Source: a virus
DNA length: 33,873 nucleotides
Direction: 5' to 3' (one strand)
Virus record (IMG/VR): IMGVR_UViG_3300025154_000281
Span: 1-33,873 of that record
The notes under the pieces were generated by a model. It saw only the letters and a program-made list of their open reading frames with translations, made no database searches and had not been told where the DNA came from. Shown in pieces: positions 29,028-33,873 of the stretch (positions are counted from its first letter, which is position 1; each line of letters begins with the position of its first letter). Both the position numbers and the translations under genes were made by a program.

Positions 29028-29569
29028 TTCCCCACCTCCCAGAACCTGACTTTGGTTGGCTTCCATGGGCCGTGAATCTCACAAGCCATCGGCACACAAT
29101 ACCAACCCTCGCCAACTCCCCCGGCTTCACAATCGCAGGAACAGGGGGATTCTTGATAGATCCCCCCGAACCCGACCATGCCGGGGGCTTCGCAGAGGTA
29201 ACGCTTTGTCCCGACTGAGCCTTTCAGCCCTTCAATGATATAGTTAGTGTCATGGGGGATCACCTTAAACTCCAGCCACCCGGCTTTCGGCTTCTCCGGG
29301 GCAATCTCGGCACCACACCAGGAACACACGATACAACCATCGGTTGCGTGTTTGTGTTTCTCCGGATGCTGGCAAACATAGCAGGGCCGGAGCTGGTAGG
29401 TAAAGCGGCACTCAAACACCTTTGGCTCACAGTTATCCCAAGCGAATGACTTCCTGCCTGTTCCCTCGAAAAAGTTTTCAGGCCCAATCTTCTCCGCGAC
29501 CAGGCGCAGTTCCGGGTCCATCAGCCCGAAGGCCGACGTGTTGTTTTTTAACCGTTCGATAATTTTCAT
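29024..29569 (-). CDS. Large Cys-rich hypothetical protein (181 aa)
   Basis: An N-terminal part like a helical unit (KIIERLKNNTSAFGLMDPELRLVAEKIGPENFFEGTGRK) and then many cysteines: CRFTYQLRPCYVC, CIVCSWCG, CEAPGMVGFGG, CSCDCEAG, YCVPMAC. These probably form two or more zinc sites. The first part resembles a phage protein segment (LxLxAEKIGPENxFxxG) seen in other uncharacterised genes. GGAGAA precedes ATG 29569. Role unknown. Confidence 0.65.
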   Translation of the reverse strand: MKIIERLKNNTSAFGLMDPELRLVAEKIGPENFFEGTGRKSFAWDNCEPKVFECRFTYQLRPCYVCQHPEKHKHATDGCIVCSWCGAEIAPEKPKAGWLEFKVIPHDTNYIIEGLKGSVGTKRYLCEAPGMVGFGGIYQESPCSCDCEAGGVGEGWYCVPMACEIHGPWKPTKVRFWEVGK

Positions 29570-29742
29570 CGCAATTCTCCATTCTCCGGGTTGCCCGGCT
29601 TCAGTTGTTCAAGCGCCGACTTGAACTTTGCGTTCTGCTCACGAAGGTCGGCGAGGTCGGATTGCAGCTTGGCAACGGCATCTTCGAGGTCGGCGCACCT
29701 CCGGCAGAGTTGTTCTGACATTGATGAGTGCATGTCGGTCAT
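29566..29742 (-). CDS. 58-aa coiled-coil protein
   Basis: TDMHSSMSEQLCRRCADLEDAVAKLQSDLADLREQNAKFKSALEQLKPGNPENGELR has a clear heptad pattern (LEDAVAKLQSDLADLREQNAKFKSALEQL) after one CRRC. GGAGGGCGG lies 4 nt or more before ATG 29742. The ATG overlaps the stop of the wHTH-like gene. Likely dimeric. Unknown role. Confidence 0.6.
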   Translation of the reverse strand: MTDMHSSMSEQLCRRCADLEDAVAKLQSDLADLREQNAKFKSALEQLKPGNPENGELR

Positions 29743-29933
29743 GCTTCCGCCCTCCTGTAAATGCGCGGCGCGTTGCCATGCTTGCGCGTCCGCGTCATCA
29801 GCTTGAGCCGCCAGAGGCGACGCAAGACCACTTGCGCCCGGTTCAGGGATACGCCCCATGCGAGGGCGTAGTCGATCGGCTCACCCTCGGGCAGGGCTGT
29901 GGCATCGTATTTTTTGAGTGTTTTTTCCTTCAT
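29739..29933 (-). CDS. Winged-helix-like regulator, first gene of the minus operon
   Basis: A 64-aa basic protein: KEKTLKKYDATALPEGEPIDYALAWGVSLNRAQVVLRRLWRLKLMTRTRKHGNAPRIYRRAEA. The segment from YALAWGVSLNRAQVVLRRLWRLKLMTRTR... to IYR is a typical wHTH arrangement (helix, turn, recognition helix, wing ending RIYR). AAGGGGG lies just before ATG 29933. As the first gene after a promoter, divergent to an RHH gene, it is likely the operon's own regulator. Other DNA-binding roles are possible. Confidence 0.65.
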   Translation of the reverse strand: MKEKTLKKYDATALPEGEPIDYALAWGVSLNRAQVVLRRLWRLKLMTRTRKHGNAPRIYRRAEA

Positions 29934-29961
29934 TTTTCCCCCTTAAAATTCCTATGACCCT

Positions 29962-29990
29962 ATTTTACCAGCAATTAAATTTTAAGTCAA
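29962..29990 (-). promoter_or_regulatory. Sigma70-like promoter of the minus-strand operon
   Basis: Read on the minus strand, TTGACT (29990-29985) is 17 nt from TAAAAT (29967-29962). This is a very good match with ideal spacing, about 30 nt before the first start codon. Confidence 0.85.
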
Positions 29991-30004
29991 GCAAAAAAAA
30001 CCTA

Positions 30005-30033
30005 TTGCTTTTTAATTGTTTGCGTGGTATGAT
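30005..30033 (+). promoter_or_regulatory. Sigma70-like promoter of the early/recombination operon
   Basis: TTGCTT (30005-30010) is 17 nt from TATGAT (30028-30033), and the AGGAGGA ribosome site (30041-30047) follows at once. The transcript would have only about a 10-nt leader. The -35 boxes of the two divergent promoters are 14 nt apart, so a protein bound between them would control both. Confidence 0.8.
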
Positions 30034-30050
30034 TTTCAAAAGGAGGAAAT

Positions 30051-30200
30051 ATGGACGAACCGAAAAAAATCATCATCAGCGTTTACCTCGAAGCATCGTT
30101 GCATGAGGCTGTCCGGGCCATGGCTGCCCGTGAAAACCGGGCTGTCTCAAACTATATTGAGACGGTCCTGAAAAATCACGTCGAGAAGGGGGGCAAGTGA
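30051..30200 (+). CDS. Ribbon-helix-helix (Arc/CopG-like) DNA-binding protein
   Basis: A 49-aa protein: DEPKKIIISVYLEASLHEAV, then RAMAARENRAVSNYIETVLK, then NHVEKGGK. It has the short strand (IIISVYLE), helix, and helix with a loop containing NRAVSNYIE, the classic RHH layout. AGGAGGA is immediately upstream. Being first after its promoter and next to a divergent promoter, it is likely an autoregulator controlling early and minus-strand transcription. Only 49 codons, but the pattern and RBS are strong. Confidence 0.8.
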   Translation: MDEPKKIIISVYLEASLHEAVRAMAARENRAVSNYIETVLKNHVEKGGK

Positions 30201-30367
30201 TGCTCTCGAATCAGTGGGAAACCCTTCAGGAAATCCGCGACCGGAACGGCGCGACCGATGAAGCCCTGCTTGACGCCCTTCAAGAGGCCGCCCGACTGCG
30301 CCAGATCGAAACCCGCATGGAGGAGCGGGAAGGCGTTAAGGTCTGCGTCCACCGCCTTCGGGCATAA
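30200..30367 (+). CDS. 55-aa hypothetical protein
   Basis: ATG 30200 overlaps the RHH stop (TGATG). The product, LSNQWETLQEIRDRNGATDE then ALLDALQEAARLRQIETRME, ends REGVKVCVHRLRA. It is helical and charged. It may work with the RHH protein. No domain recognised. A small hairpin lies 8 nt after the stop. Confidence 0.6.
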   Translation: MLSNQWETLQEIRDRNGATDEALLDALQEAARLRQIETRMEEREGVKVCVHRLRA

Positions 30368-30392
30368 AAAAAGGCCCGGCGTTGCAGCCGGG
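30366..30392 (-). terminator. Leftward-acting hairpin terminator within the rightward early operon
   Basis: CCCGGC (30375-30380) pairs with GCCGGG (30387-30392). Read on the minus strand the stem is followed by CC and then TTTTTTT (complement of the A run at 30366-30372). In the plus direction there is no T run, so rightward transcription should pass. It would stop antisense transcripts before they reach the regulator genes. Confidence 0.55.
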
Positions 30393-30428
30393 ACAGAAGG
30401 AAAAATCACGTTCAAAGGAGTCTACCAT

Positions 30429-31481
30429 ATGTTTAAGAAAGCAGTCAAGGAAGGCTTACACCTTCGGCTTGGTCTTGTTGGGCCGTCGGGAAGCGGCAAA
30501 ACCTATTCCGCCCTGGAAATTGCATCGGCGCTTGTCGGGCCAGGAGGCAAGGTTGCCGTCGTTGATACTGAGCGTAAGTCGGCCTCGAAGTATGCCGACA
30601 TCTTTTCTTTCGATTCCACCGAACCCACTGAATATGATCCACGCGGGCTTATCAAAGCGATTGAAGCCGCAGAGTCAGCCGCTTATGGAGCGCTCATCAT
30701 TGACTCTCTTTCTCACTACTGGATGGGCACAGGCGGGGAGCTTGATATGGTCGATCAGGCGGCATCCAGGATCAAAGGAAATTCATTTGCGGCATGGAAG
30801 ACCGTTACCCCGATCCACAATCAGCTTGTCGAAAAATTATTGTCCTGCAAGCTGCATGTCATCTGCACCCTGCGAAGCAAAACCGAGTGGGTCATCGAGC
30901 AGGTAGAGCGTAACGGCAAGACTTTTTCCCAGCCTCGGAAGGTCGGGCTTGCCCCGGTCATGCGTGACGGCCTCGAATATGAGTTTGACGTTGTTGGCGA
31001 CATGGACCAGGAAAACAACCTCACGATCACCAAGACCCGTTGCCCGGAACTCAACAACAAGGTAATCAACCGGCCCGGAAAAGCGCTTGCCGAAACAGTA
31101 AAAACGTGGCTTGGGAACAAGCCCCTGACCACGCCCAAACAGGAGCCGCAAACACCGCCAGCATTGCCTCCCAACAAGCCCCTGGTTGATTTTAACACCA
31201 AGGCCCCGGCAAATACCCCGGCCACCACCCCGGAGGCGCAACCGCCCGCCCCGGATACCCCCCCGGAGAATCCCCCCGCGACCACCGCAAAAAAAATGGC
31301 CGATCAGCTCAAACTGATCCGGGAAGGAGCGATCAAAGCCGGGGCGAAGTCGCAGGACGAAATCAGACTGTTGGTCGGGAACCTGGTTGGGCGCGAGATC
31401 AAGAGCGCCACTGAGCTGACCGCACAGGAACGGGAAGACGTTCTTGGGGTCTTCGCGCAGGAAGGAGCCGCAAATGGCTAA
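30429..31481 (+). CDS. AAA ATPase of phage recombination type (AAA_24, Sak4-like context)
   Basis: A 350-aa protein, start chosen at ATG 30429 after AAAGGAG. Walker A GPSGSGKT (18-25), Walker B ALIIDSLSH (about D92), and further motifs (CKLHVICTLRSKTEWVIE, SQPRKVGLAPVMRDGLEYEFD) match the phage AAA_24 ATPases. A Pro/Thr-rich linker (about 230-290) joins a helical C-terminal domain (LKLIREGAIKAGAKSQDEIRLLVGNLVG, ELTAQEREDVLG) like that at the end of several phage recombination proteins. It lies two genes before SSB, as in Sak4/SSB recombination modules. The exact mechanism is inferred. Confidence 0.8.
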   Translation: MFKKAVKEGLHLRLGLVGPSGSGKTYSALEIASALVGPGGKVAVVDTERKSASKYADIFSFDSTEPTEYDPRGLIKAIEAAESAAYGALIIDSLSHYWMGTGGELDMVDQAASRIKGNSFAAWKTVTPIHNQLVEKLLSCKLHVICTLRSKTEWVIEQVERNGKTFSQPRKVGLAPVMRDGLEYEFDVVGDMDQENNLTITKTRCPELNNKVINRPGKALAETVKTWLGNKPLTTPKQEPQTPPALPPNKPLVDFNTKAPANTPATTPEAQPPAPDTPPENPPATTAKKMADQLKLIREGAIKAGAKSQDEIRLLVGNLVGREIKSATELTAQEREDVLGVFAQEGAANG

Positions 31482-32016
31482 GAAAAAAAAACCCATCGAC
31501 AACACCGAAAAGGCCCTCACGGCGTTTGATATCGCCGCAGAGCTTCAGACCATTACGCAAAAGATCATCGACCAAGAGGGCGAACTTGTCGAAGGCGACA
31601 TGGAAGCCTTGCAGTCATGGCAGGCGGCTCTTGAGGACAAGGCCGAAAACATTGGCCACGTCAAACAGCGGCTTGAGAGCGAAGCCGCGTATTTCAAAGC
31701 CGTCGAAGATGCCGCGAGCGCCAGAAGAAAAGCCCGCGAGGGGGCCATCTGCCGGCTAAGAAAATATCTTGCGATCGTCATGGGGCAGGCGGGCGTGAAG
31801 TCGATCAAAAAGAATGATGGGCTTTTTTCGGTGTCCCTGTGCGAAGGGAAAACGGCGGTCAGGATCGAAAACGAGAATATTCTGCCGGTCGATCTGGTCG
31901 AAATCGTCGAAGTCACCCGGCCCAAGACAGCCGAAATCAAGGCCCGCATTGAGTCCGGGGAAGATGTTCCCGGCGCGACCGTCGAACGTGGCGAAAGCTA
32001 CGTTACCATCAGATAA
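31474..32016 (+). CDS. Gp157-family phage protein
   Basis: A 180-aa protein of the siphovirus Gp157 type: AFDIAAELQTITQKIIDQEGELVEGDMEALQSWQAALEDKAENIGHVKQRLESEAAYFKAVEDAASARRKAREGAICRLRKYLAIVMGQAGVKSIKKNDGLFSVSL. It has a long coiled coil and then a small beta domain (TAVRIENENILPVDLVEIVEVTRPKTAEIKARIESGEDVPGATVERGESYVTIR). Family members occur in early operons with recombination genes. Length is normal. AAGGAG precedes ATG 31474, overlapping the ATPase 3' end by 8 nt. Confidence 0.85.
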   Translation: MAKKKKPIDNTEKALTAFDIAAELQTITQKIIDQEGELVEGDMEALQSWQAALEDKAENIGHVKQRLESEAAYFKAVEDAASARRKAREGAICRLRKYLAIVMGQAGVKSIKKNDGLFSVSLCEGKTAVRIENENILPVDLVEIVEVTRPKTAEIKARIESGEDVPGATVERGESYVTIR

Positions 32017-32030
32017 CGAAAGGAAAAACA

Positions 32031-32423
32031 ATGCCAAATTCAGCAACCATCGTGCTCATCGGGCATATTGCCCAACCGGAAGAGTTGAAATTCATCCCCA
32101 ACGGGACCGCGCTCTTGCGCTTCTCGCTGGCCGTAAACACCGGCTACGGCGACAAACGCACCTGTTCCTGGTATTCCTGCACCCTTTGGGGCAAGCAGGC
32201 CGAAACCATGGTGCAATTCCTCGAAAAGGGGAAAGCGGTTCAGGTCGTCGGGGAACCGTCGATCCGCGAGTATTCCACCGACCGGGGCAAGGGGAAGTCG
32301 TTTGACGTGCGCGTTAACCAGATCACCCTTTTGGGCGGTCGGGACCGGCAAGATCAGGCCCCGGCGCAGGAAAGCCAAGATCAGCAACCGGCGCTTGACG
32401 ACAACGGCGAGATTCCATTTTAA
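32031..32423 (+). CDS. ssb: Single-stranded DNA-binding protein
   Basis: A 130-aa OB-fold protein: SATIVLIGHIAQPEELKFIPNGTALLRFSLAVNTG, then CSWYSCTLWGKQAETMVQFLEKGKAVQVVGEPSIREYSTDRGKGKSFDVRVNQITLLGG, and a Gln-rich linker to the acidic tip DDNGEIPF. The tip (ending IPF) is the usual protein-docking end of bacterial SSB. It coats single-stranded DNA and probably recruits the upstream ATPase. GAAAGGAAA precedes the start. Confidence 0.95.
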   Translation: MPNSATIVLIGHIAQPEELKFIPNGTALLRFSLAVNTGYGDKRTCSWYSCTLWGKQAETMVQFLEKGKAVQVVGEPSIREYSTDRGKGKSFDVRVNQITLLGGRDRQDQAPAQESQDQQPALDDNGEIPF

Positions 32424-32476
32424 TCTGACCCTGGGCCGGGCCGCGCATGGCGAACACGCGGAGAAAGAAGGAAAAT

Positions 32477-33205
32477 ATGAATCAATTCAATGCAGTGAAT
32501 GAAATCGAAGTAGCGGGAACATCTATTTCTTTGCGCTGTTTGACATTTCGGTTGAGCAGCATTCACGAGCTTTTCGTAAAGCTCAATTCTGAGGCGGAAC
32601 AGTTCAGTGTTGAACCAGAAAACCCAGGTTTCCACGATTGCGATCGGAACGACAAAATGATTCGCGGCCATTACTCGATGGTGGTCCCGTTTGAGGTTGA
32701 GCACTTGGTCGAAGGCCTCATTACCAAGTCGCTTTTCAAGACGATCGAGAGTTGCGAATTCTTCGCCACCCCGGAAATGCTGTTCGTTACCGGCAAGACC
32801 GCTCCCCAAAAAGTCATGGAGCTGGCGCTGTCCGGGCACTCCGGATACGCTGTTTCCCCGATTGAGTTCGAGTTCCACCAGCTCGGGCAAATTCAGGACC
32901 GCCTTGCCCAGGTGAAAAACATCGCCCTGACCAACCCCAAAACCAACGATGTCAGGCTGGCGAGACTGGCCGGCAAGATCGAAAACTACACCGAGTTCAA
33001 CGTCATCGACCCTCGCAATCACGGAATTGAGAGTGTCTCCGGGCTTCTTGATTCCCCTCTCGGGCCGATCACCGTCACGGTGTCTCGAAAAGGCGGCATT
33101 CGCCTGGGAGTGCGGCGCGGGTTCATCCTAACCGTCGATTGTCTGCTCTGGATTGTCGCCATGATTCGCGACGAGAAACCGCCGGAAAGGATGGTGATCG
33201 CATGA
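32477..33205 (+). CDS. 242-aa hypothetical protein of the early operon
   Basis: Start ATG 32477 after AGAAGGAAA; the frame extends up to 32447 but that lacks an SD. The sequence includes SISLRCLTFRLSSIHELFVKLNSEAEQFSVEPENPG, HYSMVVPFEVEHLVEGLITKSLFKTIESCEFFATPEMLFVTGK, and a C-terminal VRLARLAGKIENYTEFNVIDPRNHGIESVSG. I do not recognise a family. It may be a DNA-replication or recombination accessory because of its place. Mixed alpha/beta, no membrane segment. Confidence 0.6.
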   Translation: MNQFNAVNEIEVAGTSISLRCLTFRLSSIHELFVKLNSEAEQFSVEPENPGFHDCDRNDKMIRGHYSMVVPFEVEHLVEGLITKSLFKTIESCEFFATPEMLFVTGKTAPQKVMELALSGHSGYAVSPIEFEFHQLGQIQDRLAQVKNIALTNPKTNDVRLARLAGKIENYTEFNVIDPRNHGIESVSGLLDSPLGPITVTVSRKGGIRLGVRRGFILTVDCLLWIVAMIRDEKPPERMVIA

Positions 33206-33279
33206 CTGGTTCCCAACCTCACTCACGCCTGGCTGCCGGGTGTGGCGACGCCGGCCGATTTTGGAAGGGGGAATGGTAA
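33202..33279 (+). CDS. Possible 25-aa peptide
   Basis: ATG 33202 overlaps the previous stop as ATGA and encodes MTGSQPHSRLAAGCGDAGRF, then WKGEW, ending at 33279. No SD of its own. It may be a real coupled micro-protein or a chance frame. GGAAGGGGG at its end would serve an ATG at 33281. Confidence 0.3.
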   Translation: MTGSQPHSRLAAGCGDAGRFWKGEW

Positions 33280-33305
33280 AATGAAAAACTCGAAAGGAAA
33301 AAATC

Positions 33306-33873
33306 ATGTGTAACCCAGCATCGTTTGTATTGACCAAGGAATCCGTATTTTGGAGCCGTAAAAGCGACTCGCACGAGGACATTATCAAAGAACACGCGTT
33401 GCACGACGGCGGCATGAACCCAGAGCCGAACATCCTTCGGGTGGAAATTGCCCCGGATGATGGCGATATTTTCAGCGATCCGGCGGGGTGGGTCTACAAA
33501 AAAGACCAGGATATTTTGCCCCACTGGCACGATCCGGCCGAGGACGAGAAGCGGGCTCGGATTGCACTCAAAGAATGGGTTGCGGCCAGGGTGTTTATTG
33601 GGGTCAATGGAAAAGTGTTTGACGCAGACGAGGTTGTTTTCGTAAAAAATTCTGTCATTGATAGGGTCGAAAAAACGGCCGAAATAAGAATTCTCATGGG
33701 CGGCCAGGTCCGCTTGGTCAGGGAAAACGGCCAGGTCCGCGAGGTCAGGGGAAACGGCCAGGTCGGCGAGGTCTGGGGAAACGGCCAGGTCGGCGTGGTC
33801 AGGGGAAACGGCCAGGTCCGCTTGGTCAGGGAAAACGGCCAGGTCCGCGAGGTCAGGGAAAACGGCCAGGTCG
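33306..33873 (+). CDS. Repeat-containing phage protein, cut by the window end
   Basis: The frame from ATG 33306 (AAAGGAAA upstream) stays open to the end, giving at least 189 aa. The N-terminus (MCNPASFVLTKESVFWSRKS, DSHEDIIKEHALHD, EIAPDDGDIFSDPAGWVYKKDQDILPHWHDPAEDEKRARIALKEW) is a pattern I recognise from uncharacterised phage proteins. From residue about 132 it consists of 9-residue repeats (NGQVREVRG type), probably a solenoid. The 27-bp units start at 33699. The gene is partial. Function unknown. Confidence 0.75.
   Translation, partial: MCNPASFVLTKESVFWSRKSDSHEDIIKEHALHDGGMNPEPNILRVEIAPDDGDIFSDPAGWVYKKDQDILPHWHDPAEDEKRARIALKEWVAARVFIGVNGKVFDADEVVFVKNSVIDRVEKTAEIRILMGGQVRLVRENGQVREVRGNGQVGEVWGNGQVGVVRGNGQVRLVRENGQVREVRENGQV
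33699..33873 (+). repeat. Tandem 27-bp repeats, six full units and a partial one at the window end
   Basis: Units start at 33699, 33726, 33753, 33780, 33807, 33834 and 33861 (partial). The consensus begins AACGGCCAGGTC and ends GAGGTCAGGGAA or variants. The units encode N-G-Q-V-[RG]-[EVL]-V-[RW]-[GE]. Confidence 0.9.

Noticed and set aside
24014-29957. Many plus-strand open frames between 24 and 30 kb
   Set aside because: They are antisense shadows of the minus-strand genes, lack SD sites and break at gene junctions, while the minus genes have SD sites and ATGA coupling.
33281-33313. 10-codon frame after GGAAGGGGG
   Set aside because: Very short and overlaps the next gene's start. At most a leader peptide.
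33699-33873. 27-bp repeats considered as a CRISPR or an origin iteron array
   Set aside because: No spacers, and the period is a multiple of three with an open frame; this is a coding repeat.

Overview
The window is one contiguous piece of a tailed double-stranded DNA phage or prophage with a lambda-like (siphovirus) gene order. The evidence is a Nu1/gpA-type terminase pair, a lambda-family portal, a head-completion and tail-assembly run in lambda order, a gpG/gpGT-type -1 frameshift with the slippery heptamer GGGAAAG, and a tape-measure gene. The host cannot be named from the sequence. Base composition is moderately GC-rich, Shine-Dalgarno (SD) sites are strong, promoters are sigma70-like (TTGACT/TAAAAT), and many Sec-type signal peptides end in A-x-A-like sites. 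This fits a bacterium, probably Gram-negative. I see no integrase, no tRNA genes and no CRISPR array.

Layout. (1) 1-23807, plus strand: the late region. Packaging (94-2539) is followed by small Cys-rich genes (2540-3157), head genes (3210-8272: gpW-like joiner, portal, protease-capsid fusion, two signal-peptide proteins of which one is a DUF2190 decoration protein), head completion and tail tube (8333-10867), frameshifted chaperones and tape measure (10887-13151), tail tip/baseplate (13148-16390), and a run of exported-looking, fibre-like proteins with LamG, C1q-like and HG-repeat domains (16387-21942). A small lysis-like cassette follows (21961-23165: holin-like proteins and a DUF5675 protein), then one more signal-peptide protein, and a terminator at 23903-23937.

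(2) 29933 down to 23980, minus strand: an accessory operon of about 21 very small genes, almost all joined by 4-nt ATGA overlaps and driven by a clear promoter at 29962-29990. It encodes a wHTH-like regulator, many CxxC proteins, a Thg1-like 3'-5' nucleotidyltransferase, a heptapeptide-repeat protein, a duplicated 41/43-aa gene, and membrane or exported proteins. Several gene junctions reuse the same 14-24 bp sequences, which encode shared C-terminal tails or N-termini and often carry the next gene's SD. This looks like cassette exchange at short boundary sequences.

(3) 30005-33873, plus strand: the start of the early/recombination operon from a divergent promoter. It encodes a ribbon-helix-helix protein, a 55-aa protein, an AAA ATPase of the phage recombination type, a Gp157-family protein, SSB, an unknown 242-aa protein, and a repeat protein cut by the window end.

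The most unusual points are the series of N-terminal signal peptides on genes placed where virion proteins belong (including the capsid decoration protein), the capsid gene fused to its protease but with its own internal ribosome site, the phage Thg1 homologue, and the junction repeats of the small-gene operon.
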